Shown here piece by piece: positions 32,961 to 41,347 of a stretch of 64,000 bases of DNA. The DNA lies in assembly GCF_001724605.1 (NCBI RefSeq), contig NZ_MEEX01000003.1, forward strand, positions 124,001 through 188,000, in the 5' to 3' direction. How positions within the stretch are numbered: the first letter of the stretch is position 1; the number at the start of each line of letters is the position of its first letter. A program made the translations under genes and the position numbers. The notes under the pieces are model-generated. The model did no database searches. It had not been told where the DNA came from and saw only the letters and a list, made by a program, of their open reading frames with translations. The stretch is from Phenylobacterium sp. SCN 70-31. GTDB taxonomy: Bacteria; Pseudomonadota; Alphaproteobacteria; Caulobacterales; Caulobacteraceae.

Positions 32961-34211
32961 ATGGCTGAAGCTTACATCATCGACGCCTGCCGCACGCCGC
33001 GCGGCATCGGCAAGGTCGGCAAGGGCGCGCTCGCCGACCACCACCCGCAGCATCTGGGCGCGACGGTCCTGGGCGCCCTGCGCGACCGCAACAACCTGAA
33101 CACCGCCGACGTCGACGACGTGATCTGGGGCACCTCGTCCCAGCGCGGCAAGCAGGGCGGCGACATGGGCCGGATGGCGGCCCTGGACGCCGGATACGAC
33201 ATCAAGGCCTCGGGCGTCACGCTGGACCGCTACTGCGGTTCGGGCATCACCGCCGTGAATCTGGCCGCGGCCCAGATCATGTCGGGCATGGAAGACCTGG
33301 TGATCGCCGGCGGCTGCGAGATGATGTCGTACACGGCCTCCAGCGCGCCCAAGCCCGATCCGGAAGCCGGGCCGATGCTGATGGACTCGGGCAACCTGCG
33401 CCTGCGCGCCAAGCATCCGCAGAGCCATCAGGGCGTCTGCGCCGACGCCATCGCCACGCTGGAAGGCATCACCCGCGAGGCGCTGGACGAGTTGGCCTAC
33501 GTCAGCCAGCAGCGCGCCGACAAGGCCATCAAGGAAGGCCGCTTCGACCGCGCCCTGGTGCCGGTGCTGCGCGAGGACGGCTCGGTCGCCCTGGACCACG
33601 AGGAGTTCCCCCGTCCCCAGACCACGCTGGAAGGCCTCGCCGGCCTGAAGCCGTCGTTCGAGGCGATGGCCAACGTGCCGCTCGACAGCAAGGGCACCAC
33701 CTTCGCGGGCCTGATCAACAAGGTGTACCCCGACCTCAAGATCCGGCACTTCCACCACGCCGGCAACTCGTCGGGCGTCGTGGACGGCTCGGCCGCGGTG
33801 CTGCTGGCTTCGGCCGAATATGCGAAGAAGAACGGCCTGAAGCCCCGCGCCCGGGTCGTCGCCATGGCCAATGTCGGCGACAGCCCGACCCTGATGCTGA
33901 ACGCCCCGGTCCCGGCCGCACAGAAGGTGCTGAAGAAGGCCGGCCTCACCCCCGACGACATCGATCTGTGGGAGATCAACGAGGCCTTCGCCGTCGTCGC
34001 CGAGAAGTTCATCCGCGACCTGAAGCTCGACCGCGAGAAGGTCAATGTGAACGGCGGCGCGATGGCGCTGGGCCACCCGATCGGCGCCACCGGCTCGATC
34101 CTCATCGGCACGATCGTCGACGAACTGGAGCGGCGGGACCTCAAGCGCGGCCTGGTCACCATGTGCGCCGCCGGCGGCATGGCCCCGGCCATCATCGTCG
34201 AGCGCGTCTGA
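32961..34211 (+). CDS. Thiolase (acetyl-CoA C-acyltransferase)
   Basis: 416 residues with all catalytic parts: nucleophile Cys92 in LDRYCGSG, the WEINEAFA motif, His in MALGHPIGATG and the second Cys in VTMCAAGGMAP. It cleaves 3-ketoacyl-CoA with CoA, or condenses in reverse. CGAGGAA precedes the ATG. It follows the acyl-CoA synthetase and is trailed by two very small genes and an amidohydrolase in tight spacing, which suggests one transcript. Confidence 0.94.
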   Translation: MAEAYIIDACRTPRGIGKVGKGALADHHPQHLGATVLGALRDRNNLNTADVDDVIWGTSSQRGKQGGDMGRMAALDAGYDIKASGVTLDRYCGSGITAVNLAAAQIMSGMEDLVIAGGCEMMSYTASSAPKPDPEAGPMLMDSGNLRLRAKHPQSHQGVCADAIATLEGITREALDELAYVSQQRADKAIKEGRFDRALVPVLREDGSVALDHEEFPRPQTTLEGLAGLKPSFEAMANVPLDSKGTTFAGLINKVYPDLKIRHFHHAGNSSGVVDGSAAVLLASAEYAKKNGLKPRARVVAMANVGDSPTLMLNAPVPAAQKVLKKAGLTPDDIDLWEINEAFAVVAEKFIRDLKLDREKVNVNGGAMALGHPIGATGSILIGTIVDELERRDLKRGLVTMCAAGGMAPAIIVERV

Positions 34212-34213
34212 TC

Positions 34214-34423
34214 GTGGCCGAGCTCTCGCGCCAGCGCCGGTTCGTCACGCCGGGGCCGGACGAGACGCTGGAGCAACTGGCGCTCCGGGCTCTCCCCGAC
34301 GAGAGCCCGGAGGCCGGCGCCGACCTCATCCGGAGCTGGAACCTGCACATCTTCGCGATGCGCCGGCCGCCCGGCCTCCTTCTGGGATCGGACGTGGTGT
34401 TCGTGGAGCCGCCCCTTGGCTGA
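34214..34423 (+). CDS. Very small protein with LysM/tail-protein-X-like pattern
   Basis: 69 residues from GTG 34214, which is 2 bp past the thiolase stop. The pattern FVTPGPDETLEQLALRAL ... IRSWNLHIF ... PPGLLLGSDVVFVEPP resembles the compact LysM-like module also seen in phage tail protein X, where DTL, WN and LxxGDVLxVP positions recur. No signal peptide. It overlaps the next small gene by 8 bp. Function unknown; the tight packing argues that it is real. Confidence 0.6.
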   Translation: MAELSRQRRFVTPGPDETLEQLALRALPDESPEAGADLIRSWNLHIFAMRRPPGLLLGSDVVFVEPPLG

Positions 34424-34637
34424 AGCCGTCATCGTCGGGGCCGAGATGGTCGCCGGCCATGACGGCACGGTCGAGTTGCTGGTCCGGCTGCGCCATCCGA
34501 ACGGCGCCGAGGGACCGGTGGTGCTGGACGAGGAGACGGGGCTGAACCTGATGGCCGCCTGCGGCGCGGCCAGCGTCGAGGACCTGACGGGACAGTCCTG
34601 GCGGAAGATCGTGGAGGGAGTGCGATGTTCGACCTGA
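34416..34637 (+). CDS. Small conserved-looking protein of unknown function
   Basis: 73 residues from TTG 34416 (MAEAVIVGAEMVAGHDGTVELLVRLRHPNG then GPVVLDEETGLNLMAACGA and GQSWRKIVEGVR). It is beta-rich, with no signal peptide or membrane helix. Its 3' end contains the GGAGGGAG ribosome site and overlaps the first 13 bp of the amidohydrolase. I do not recognise the family. Its place between thiolase and amidohydrolase suggests a role with one of them. Confidence 0.6.
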   Translation: MAEAVIVGAEMVAGHDGTVELLVRLRHPNGAEGPVVLDEETGLNLMAACGAASVEDLTGQSWRKIVEGVRCST

Positions 34638-36283
34638 TCGTTCGCGGTGGGACCGTCGTCGACGGCTCGGGCCAGCCCGGCTTCGCCGGCGACGTGGCGG
34701 TCAAGGATGGCCGCATCGCCGCCGTGGGCGAAGTCGAAGGCGAGGCGCGCCGCGTGATCGACGCCGCCGGCCGCATCGTGGCGCCGGGCTTCATCGACCC
34801 CCACACCCACTTCGACGTCCAGCTCCTGTGGGACGGCGCCGCGCGTCCGGCGCTGGAGCATGGGGTCACCTGCGTCGTGCCCGGCAACTGCTCGTTGTCG
34901 CTGGCGCCGATCAAGGCCGACGATCGCCGCCGTGTGGTGGGCATGTTCCAGCAGATCGAGGAGATGCCGCCCGAGGCGTTCACCACCGCCTTCGACTGGA
35001 CTTGGGAGGATTTCGCCGGCTACCGCGCCGCCATCGAGGACGGGCTCTCCATCAACGTCGCGCCCCTGGTGGGCCACAGCGTGATCCGCCTCTGGGTCAT
35101 GGGCGCCGCCGCCCAGGAGCGCGCCGCCACGGCCGACGAGATCACGGCCATGCAGGACCTGCTGCGCGAGTGCCTGGCGGCCGGCGCCGTGGGCCTGTCC
35201 ACCAGCTTCGTCGATGTCGACGAGACCGGCCGCCCCGTCCCCAGCCGCTTCGCCCAGTTCGAGGAGCTGGACGCCCTGGCCGCCGTGCTGGGCGAGTACG
35301 GCCGCATGCTCCAGTGCGTACCCGAGTTCTACGCCACCGACATCACCATCGCGCGCATCGACCAGCTCGCCGAGCTGTCGCTGAAGCACGGCATCCCAAC
35401 CACCTTCTCGCCCCTGTTCGACACCTCGGCCGTTCCCGACAACGCGCCGCGCGCCATCGCCCGGGTCGAGGAGCAGTTCGCGCGCGGCGCCCGCGTCTGG
35501 CCCCAGATGCAGACCCGGCCCATCGACATCAGTTTCAGTCTGCTGCGCCCCAGCCTGTTCTTCGCCCGCCTGCCCCGCTGGGTGCGCGTTCTGCGCCAGC
35601 CGCTGGACCAAAGGCTGGCCGCCCTGCGCGATCCCGACACCGTCGAGAAGATGGTAGGCGATCTGGGTCCCGACGGCGGCGAGGCGATGATGGGCCGCCT
35701 GATCGTCCGCGGCGGCGACGCCGCGCCCGCCGGCCTGGTCGGCAAGACACTGTCAGAGGTCGCCCGCGAGCGTGGCCAGGTCCCGGCGCGCGCGCTGATC
35801 GAGCTGTCTCTGGAAAACGGCCTCGACGTGGCCTTCCTGTCCGCGAGCCAGGGGCACCAGTCCACCGACCGCATCGGCCCCATGCTGGCCCACCCGCTGG
35901 TCCATATCGGCGCCAGCGACGGCGGCGCGCACCTCGCCTCGTTCTCCACCTACGGCGACACCGGCTATCTGTTCTCGGAGTTCGTGCGCAAGGCAGGCGC
36001 GATGTCCCTCGAGAAGGCGGTCGCCAAGATCACGGCCGAGACCGCCGACATCTGGGGCCTGAAGGACCGCGGCCGGCTGGCGCCCGGCCTGGCCGCCGAC
36101 ATCGTGGTCTTCGATGCTAAGAGCATCGACCGGGCCGACGAGCTTCCGGCGTTTGACATGCCTGGAGACGGCATGCGCTACGTCCGCGCCGCCCGCGGCG
36201 TCGACACCGTCCTGGTGAACGGCGAAGTGGCCTATGCGGATGGCGGATATACAGACTCCCGGTCGGGCGTTGTCTGCGTCTAG
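34625..36283 (+). CDS. N-acyl-D-amino-acid deacylase-like amidohydrolase
   Basis: 552 residues of the D-aminoacylase branch of the amidohydrolase superfamily: VIDAAGRIVAPGFIDPHTHFDVQLLWD (metal-binding HTH), GVTCVVPGNCSLSLAP (the conserved GNC loop), LVGHSVIRLWVMG, and C-terminal SDGGAHLASFSTYG and LKDRGRLAPGLAADIVVFD. By family it removes acyl groups from D-amino acids or opens related cyclic amides. In a fatty-acid context it may act on another acyl-amide. It is last in the run that begins at the thiolase. Confidence 0.85.
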   Translation: MFDLIVRGGTVVDGSGQPGFAGDVAVKDGRIAAVGEVEGEARRVIDAAGRIVAPGFIDPHTHFDVQLLWDGAARPALEHGVTCVVPGNCSLSLAPIKADDRRRVVGMFQQIEEMPPEAFTTAFDWTWEDFAGYRAAIEDGLSINVAPLVGHSVIRLWVMGAAAQERAATADEITAMQDLLRECLAAGAVGLSTSFVDVDETGRPVPSRFAQFEELDALAAVLGEYGRMLQCVPEFYATDITIARIDQLAELSLKHGIPTTFSPLFDTSAVPDNAPRAIARVEEQFARGARVWPQMQTRPIDISFSLLRPSLFFARLPRWVRVLRQPLDQRLAALRDPDTVEKMVGDLGPDGGEAMMGRLIVRGGDAAPAGLVGKTLSEVARERGQVPARALIELSLENGLDVAFLSASQGHQSTDRIGPMLAHPLVHIGASDGGAHLASFSTYGDTGYLFSEFVRKAGAMSLEKAVAKITAETADIWGLKDRGRLAPGLAADIVVFDAKSIDRADELPAFDMPGDGMRYVRAARGVDTVLVNGEVAYADGGYTDSRSGVVCV

Positions 36284-36379
36284 CTTTCTCAAATCTTAAT
36301 GCAGCGTTAATTTCTGACGAGACCGTCAGTATTCACCCGCGCTACGCCGTTGTTTCGCCCGATTTATTCTTCAAGGTCG

Positions 36380-36404
36380 GGAACACAGGGTGACCTCCCT
36401 GGTT
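36380..36404 (+). promoter_or_regulatory. Possible EcfG-type (general stress) promoter upstream of the HWE kinase
   Basis: GGAAC (36380-36384), 16 bp, then GGTT (36401-36404). The alphaproteobacterial general-stress sigma factor EcfG reads GGAAC-N16/17-CGTT, so only the first base of the -10 differs. It lies 70 bp before ATG 36475. The match could be chance. Confidence 0.35.
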
Positions 36405-36474
36405 ACAGGTCTGACGACGCAAAATGCGGCGCCTCGACAGGAATGGCCTCAAGACGCCGATCGGGGACTCCCCC

Positions 36475-37197
36475 ATGCTCGCCACCGCCGCCAACTCGTC
36501 GCACGCCCTCGCCCGCGAGCTTTCGGCCGCCCGCGCCCAACTCGCGAGCCAGGAACGTCAGATCCAGGAACTGAACCACCGGATCGCCAACAGCCTTCAG
36601 CTCGCGGCCGACATGCTGGTGTTCGAACAGCTCCGCGCCCGCGATCCGATCGCCCAGGCCGCGCTGGAGGCCAGCCACGCGCGCCTTGTCGCCGTCGGCG
36701 AACTCCATCGCTACCTGCACGACCATGCCGACCAGCCCCAGGTCGAACTGGGCGGCTTCCTCGCAGGCCTGTGCCAGGCGATCTCGGCCTCAACGGGCCT
36801 CGCCTGCACCGTGAACGCCGACCTCGCCCGTGTTCCCGGCGACATGGCGCAGAAACTGGCCATCGCCGTCAACGAACTCGCCATCAACGCCGCGAAGCAC
36901 GCCTACGACGGCAAGCCGGGCGGGAGCCTGATGGTCACCAGCCGCAGAGACGGCGTCGAACTGGTCCTCACCGTCGCCGACCGCGGCAGAGGCCTCGACG
37001 CCGACCGGAGCCGGAGCGGTCTTGGCCAGGATGGGCTCGGTCAGGGTGGTTTGGGTATGTCGATCCTGGCGGCGCTGGTCCGCGACCTGGACGGCGCCCT
37101 GACCGCCCACAGCGAGGGCGGCGCCGTCTTCACCATCCGTGCGCCGCTGCCCGTCGCGCCGCCTCATGGCTTCCGGAGCTGGGCGCCGGAAATCTGA
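36475..37197 (+). CDS. HWE/HisKA_2-type sensor histidine kinase without input domain
   Basis: 240 residues from ATG 36475. An N-terminal coiled coil leads into the phosphoacceptor region IQELNHRIANSLQLAADMLVFEQLR (His in LNHRIAN), then an HATPase domain with VNELAINAAKHAY (N box), DRGRGLD (G1) and LGMSILAALV (G2-like). No PAS, GAF or membrane segment, so it is a cytoplasmic short kinase of the type that often feeds the PhyR/EcfG stress system. An in-frame ATG at 36424 lengthens it by 17 residues but has no ribosome site. Confidence 0.87.
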   Translation: MLATAANSSHALARELSAARAQLASQERQIQELNHRIANSLQLAADMLVFEQLRARDPIAQAALEASHARLVAVGELHRYLHDHADQPQVELGGFLAGLCQAISASTGLACTVNADLARVPGDMAQKLAIAVNELAINAAKHAYDGKPGGSLMVTSRRDGVELVLTVADRGRGLDADRSRSGLGQDGLGQGGLGMSILAALVRDLDGALTAHSEGGAVFTIRAPLPVAPPHGFRSWAPEI

Positions 37198-37203
37198 CGT
37201 GGC

Positions 37204-37623
37204 TCAGGCGGTCCCGCCGTCCTTGAGTTCGGGATACCTGTTCTGCAATGCCTCGCATGCGCCGGTGAGTTCGGCGATCGCCTCGTCCACGTGCTGGCGC
37301 TGGGCCTGGAGCTGCTCGATCCGGCGCCTGTGGATGCGGAGGGCTTCGGCGTCCTGAGCCGGGGCGCCCTCCTCGTCGTAGGTGTCGAGGATGTCCCGGA
37401 TCTCTGCGATCGACAGGCCGACCCGCCGGCCGCGCAGGATGAGCTGCAGGCGCGCCCGGTCCTTGTAGGAATAGACCCGCGCCGTCTCCCGCCGGGCCGG
37501 CGAAAGCAACCCCTGCTCCTCGTAGAAGCGCAGCGCCCGGGGTGTGGCGCCGAACTCGCGACAGAGCTGGGTGATCGAATAGGTGCGATACGGCGGGCGG
37601 CGCAGGTTCAGCAGCGTCGACAT
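37204..37623 (-). CDS. MerR-family regulator, LiuR-like
   Basis: 139 residues: MerR helix-turn-helix (YSITQLCREFGATPRALRFYEEQGLLSP), the DRARLQLILRGRRVGLSIAEIRDILDTYD segment and a C-terminal coiled coil. The wording resembles LiuR-type regulators of branched-chain acyl-CoA catabolism. ATG 37623 has GGAGG 5 nt upstream. It lies 11 bp after the acyl-CoA dehydrogenase stop on the same strand, so it probably controls that operon. Effector unknown; acyl-CoA is the family expectation. Confidence 0.87.
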   Translation of the reverse strand: MSTLLNLRRPPYRTYSITQLCREFGATPRALRFYEEQGLLSPARRETARVYSYKDRARLQLILRGRRVGLSIAEIRDILDTYDEEGAPAQDAEALRIHRRRIEQLQAQRQHVDEAIAELTGACEALQNRYPELKDGGTA

Positions 37624-37634
37624 GGTGTCCTCCG

Positions 37635-38816
37635 TCATAGCCCGAGCACGAGCCGGGCGATGATGTCCCTCTGGATCTCGTTGGAGCCACCGTAGATCGA
37701 AGCGGCGCGGTTGTTGAGATACCTTGGCATGGCGACCAGCCCTTCCGAGGGTCCCACCGCCTCGGCGTTGGCGCCGGGCTCCCGCGCCTCCGGCTGATCG
37801 ACCCAGGCGTAGGCCCCCAGGCCGGCGATCGACAGCTCGTCCACCCGCTGCATGGCCTCGGTGCCGTTGATCTTCAGCATGGATGAAGCGGGCCCCGGAT
37901 TCTTCCCGCCGGCCAGCGCCGACAGCACCCGCCGCTCCGAGATGTCGATCGCGGTCACGGCGATCTCGGTCTCGGCGAGGCGACGACGGTGGGCCGGGTC
38001 GTCCTCGTGGGCCGCCGCCGCGATCCGCCGGGTGCGCTCGAGCCCGACCTGCAGGCCCGGCGCCGAGCCGCCGCCCCGCTCGAACTCCAGCAGGTACTTG
38101 GCCACCGTCCAGCCCTGGTTCTCCTCGCCGACGCGGCCCGACTTGGGGACGCGAACGCCGTCGAAGAAGACCTGGTTCACCTCGTGCTCGCCGGCCAGGG
38201 TGATGATCGGCTTCACGCTGATCCCGGGCGTGTCCATATCCAGCAGCAGGAAGGTGATCCCCTGCTGCGGCTTGCCCGAGGTCGAGGTCCGCACCAGACA
38301 GAACATCCGGTTGGCGTGCTGCGCGTGGGTCGTCCAGATTTTCGATCCATCGAGAACGTAATGATCTCCGTCGCTTACAGCCCGAAGCTGAAGCGACGCC
38401 AGGTCCGACCCCGACCCGGGTTCGGAGTACCCCTGGCACCAGTAGTCCTCGCCCGAGAGGATGCGCGGCAGATAGTGCGCCTTCTGCTCGGGCGTGCCGT
38501 AGCCCATGATGACCGGCCCCACCATCTTCAGGCCCATGGGCGCGAGGTTGGGGGCGCCCGCCCGCGCGCACTCGGCGGCGAATATGGCGCGCTGCACCTC
38601 GCTCCAGCCCGGGCCGCCATACTCTCTGGGCCACGATGGCGCGACCCACCCCTTCGCGTGCAGAATGCGCTGCCACGGCAAGCTGTAGCGAGGGTCGCAG
38701 AAGACGCTGGTCAGCGCCACGCCGGCGGCGCGCAGCTCGGGCGTCAGGTGCGCGTCCAGAAAGACGCGCACCTCGTCCCGGAACGCCAGATCCCCGGCGG
38801 TCAGTTCGAGATCCAT
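37635..38816 (-). CDS. Acyl-CoA dehydrogenase
   Basis: 393-residue flavoprotein of the acyl-CoA dehydrogenase family: CQGYSEPGSGSDLASLQLRA (FAD/substrate strand), DGSKIWTTHAQHANRMFCLVRTS, and the terminal YGGSNEIQRDIIARLVLGL. The long N-terminal WPREYGGPGW segment matches the FadE-like group. ATG 38816 has GAGGA 5 nt before it; the longer frame upstream has no such site. It oxidises an acyl-CoA at C2-C3. It shares an operon with the MerR regulator and follows the TonB receptor gene with a 10-bp gap. Confidence 0.92.
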   Translation of the reverse strand: MDLELTAGDLAFRDEVRVFLDAHLTPELRAAGVALTSVFCDPRYSLPWQRILHAKGWVAPSWPREYGGPGWSEVQRAIFAAECARAGAPNLAPMGLKMVGPVIMGYGTPEQKAHYLPRILSGEDYWCQGYSEPGSGSDLASLQLRAVSDGDHYVLDGSKIWTTHAQHANRMFCLVRTSTSGKPQQGITFLLLDMDTPGISVKPIITLAGEHEVNQVFFDGVRVPKSGRVGEENQGWTVAKYLLEFERGGGSAPGLQVGLERTRRIAAAAHEDDPAHRRRLAETEIAVTAIDISERRVLSALAGGKNPGPASSMLKINGTEAMQRVDELSIAGLGAYAWVDQPEAREPGANAEAVGPSEGLVAMPRYLNNRAASIYGGSNEIQRDIIARLVLGL

Positions 38817-38826
38817 GTATCCTCGG

Positions 38827-41220
38827 CTAGAACTTGGAACGCAGGGTGACACCCCAGGTGCGGGGGGCGCCCAGGAACGCGGCGAAGGTGCCGGACTGCA
38901 GGGGCTGATCCACCACGACCTGGAAGTAGTCCTCGTTGGTCAGATTCTGCGCGAAAAGCTCCACCGTCCAACGTTCATCGGCCGAACCCAGGCCGATCCG
39001 GCCGTTCCACAGCGTCAGTTCCTTCTGGATCTTCAGCGGGTCCAGGTTGGATCCGGTGTTGTAGGGCGAGGTGTACCGGCCCGAGAGGCTGGCCCGCAGC
39101 TTCAGCCCCTCGGCCACGTCGGTCTCATAGGCCGCCGACCACGAGGCCGACCAAAGCGGTGCGTACGAGAGCCGCGACGTGGGCAGCCGCGGCCCGATGC
39201 CGGGGCCCGGGACGAAGTTCCCGAACTGGGTGACCGCATAGGTGACGCCCCCCGTCGCCGTCAGGCCGGGGACCGGCGTGCGCCACACCAGGTCCATGTC
39301 CACGCCCTTCGAGGTCACCTTCGGAATCGAGGCCACCACGAAGCTGATGCCGGTGAAGGTGTTGAGCTGGAAGTCCTTGAACGTCTGGTCGAAGGCCGCC
39401 GCATTCAGGATCAGCCGATTGCCGAAGAGCTGCGTCTTCAGGCCGGCCTCCCAACTCTCCACCGTCTCGGCGTCGAAGCTGGTGTCCGGGTTGATGACGC
39501 CGGCGCCGAGGCGGGCGAGGTCCAGGTTGAAGCCGCCGCTCTTGTGGCTGTTGGCGTACGAGACATAGCCCATCACGTCCGGATTGAAGCGGTAGCTCAG
39601 CTTGGCCGTGCCGCCCAGACGATCCTCGCTGCGCTTCTGGCGGGTGTCCACGTTGTCGAACGCCGGGTCGGAACCGGGCGCGCACAGCGCCGAACGGGCC
39701 GCGGCCGGGATCGGGCGGACGATGGCCGCCGCACAGGCCGCGCCCGGCGCGGTGTTCCGGTACTGGGAGAAGACCTTCTTGGTGTCGTCGCTGTAGCGAA
39801 GGCCGAACGTCAGATCGAGGCCCTCGGCGATCCGCCAGGTGTTGTTGGTGAAGATCGCCCAGCCACGGCTCGAGTGGTCGTAACGGTCGTAGGCGCCCTG
39901 GCCCGGAATGAAGTTGGTCCCCGCCGGCAGACCGGTGAGGGCCGACACCGCCGTGGGGTTGGTCCCGCTCGACAGCAGCAGGCTGAAATAGGTCTCGTAG
40001 GCCGTGCCGTAGGGCGTGAAGGCGCTGGTGTCGAGCTGCTCGTCCGAGAAATAGCCGCCGACCATCCAGTCCAGCGGGCCGCTTCGCCCGGACACTCTCA
40101 ATTCCTGTGAGAACGTCTTGAATTTACTGAAGGTCCGACCGTCATCCGGCCTGTACCAGATGTCGGCCGACGAGAAGTCGATGTCGTTGGCCTGATAGTT
40201 CTTCCAGTCGCGGAAGGCGGTGATCGAGGTCAGGGTGACGTCCGGGTTGATCTCCCAGTCCGCCTGGAGCGAGACGCCCTTTTCCTTGATGTCCTGGCTC
40301 GATTCCCGGTTGGCATAGGCCAGCCGGCGGAACGGATCGGCCGGGCGCAGCGTACCGGCGTCGGCGGCCAGGGCGTCGATGATCGCCCCGGTCGGCCCGA
40401 CCAGTGTGGTGACGTTCAGGCAGCAGTGTTCGTTGCGCTCGGTGTAATCGGCCAGGAACCGCACGGTCAGTGTGTCGGACGGCAGCCAGAGGAGCTGGCC
40501 CCGGACCGTCACCACGTCCTGGTCGTCGTTGTCCTTCTGCGTGCTGGGGCCGGCGCCGTTGGCCACGTCGTAGAATCCGTCGCGCTTGCGCACCGCCGCG
40601 AAGATGCGGCCCGCCAGAGTCTCGCCGATCGGGCCGGTGACGCTGACGGCGGCGCCGCGCTGGTCGTGGTTCCCGTAGGTCGCCTCGGCGCTGGCGCCGA
40701 AGTCGAACTCGGGCGCCTTGGTGATCACGTTGATGACGCCCGCCGAGGTGTTCTTGCCGAAGACGGTGCCTTGCGGCCCCTTCAGCACCTCGATCCGCTC
40801 CAGTTCGCCCAGGTCGCCGAACGCCACGCCGCTGCGGGCGCGGTAGACGCCGTCGATCACCGTGCCCACCGAGGATTCCAGGCCGGGGTTGTCGCCGATG
40901 GTGCCGACGCCGCGGATACGGATCGAGGTCTGCGCGCCGCCGGTCGACGAGGTGACGCTGAGGCCGGGCGTCAGGACCTGCAGGTCCTTCACGTCGCGCA
41001 CGCCCGCGTCCTGGAGCTGCTGGCCCGACACGACGTTCACCACGATCGGCACGTCCTGCAGGTTCTGCTCGCGCTTCTGGGCGGTGACGATGATCGCCTC
41101 GACCTCGGCCACGTCGCCCTGGTATCCTTGCGCCAGCGCCGGGGCGCCTCCGCAGGCCATCGCCAGCACGGCCGACGAGGCGGCGTACTTCCGCAAACGC
41201 GCGTACTTCCGCAAACGCAT
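38827..41220 (-). CDS. TonB-dependent outer-membrane receptor
   Basis: 797 residues. Signal peptide (after a duplicated RLRKYA segment) ending near ALAQ, TonB-box-like VEAIIVTAQKREQNLQDVP, plug domain (VIDGVYRARSGVAFGDLGELERIEVLKGPQGTVFG) and a C-terminal beta-barrel finishing TWGVTLRSKF with terminal phenylalanine. The IIVTAQKRE type is the large alphaproteobacterial family importing varied organic ligands. It is in line with the acyl-CoA dehydrogenase and MerR genes, suggesting uptake of the compound they degrade. Confidence 0.95.
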   Translation of the reverse strand: MRLRKYARLRKYAASSAVLAMACGGAPALAQGYQGDVAEVEAIIVTAQKREQNLQDVPIVVNVVSGQQLQDAGVRDVKDLQVLTPGLSVTSSTGGAQTSIRIRGVGTIGDNPGLESSVGTVIDGVYRARSGVAFGDLGELERIEVLKGPQGTVFGKNTSAGVINVITKAPEFDFGASAEATYGNHDQRGAAVSVTGPIGETLAGRIFAAVRKRDGFYDVANGAGPSTQKDNDDQDVVTVRGQLLWLPSDTLTVRFLADYTERNEHCCLNVTTLVGPTGAIIDALAADAGTLRPADPFRRLAYANRESSQDIKEKGVSLQADWEINPDVTLTSITAFRDWKNYQANDIDFSSADIWYRPDDGRTFSKFKTFSQELRVSGRSGPLDWMVGGYFSDEQLDTSAFTPYGTAYETYFSLLLSSGTNPTAVSALTGLPAGTNFIPGQGAYDRYDHSSRGWAIFTNNTWRIAEGLDLTFGLRYSDDTKKVFSQYRNTAPGAACAAAIVRPIPAAARSALCAPGSDPAFDNVDTRQKRSEDRLGGTAKLSYRFNPDVMGYVSYANSHKSGGFNLDLARLGAGVINPDTSFDAETVESWEAGLKTQLFGNRLILNAAAFDQTFKDFQLNTFTGISFVVASIPKVTSKGVDMDLVWRTPVPGLTATGGVTYAVTQFGNFVPGPGIGPRLPTSRLSYAPLWSASWSAAYETDVAEGLKLRASLSGRYTSPYNTGSNLDPLKIQKELTLWNGRIGLGSADERWTVELFAQNLTNEDYFQVVVDQPLQSGTFAAFLGAPRTWGVTLRSKF
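41183..41218 (-). repeat. 18-bp tandem duplication at the start of the TonB receptor gene
   Basis: Two identical 18-bp copies (41183-41200 and 41201-41218) encode RLRKYA twice at residues 2-13, in the n-region of the signal peptide. The frame is kept. It adds positive charge ahead of the hydrophobic core. Confidence 0.9.
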
Positions 41221-41347
41221 AGACTTCCTCCCCTAGCGCTCCAGGCGCATTCTTGGCGCGCCCATTGCGAGGGGCGCATCACGCCAGCTTGCGGACAGCG
41301 CGAGGGGCGAACAAGCTAGCGGAAGTGATAGGGTCCCCGCCGCTGCC

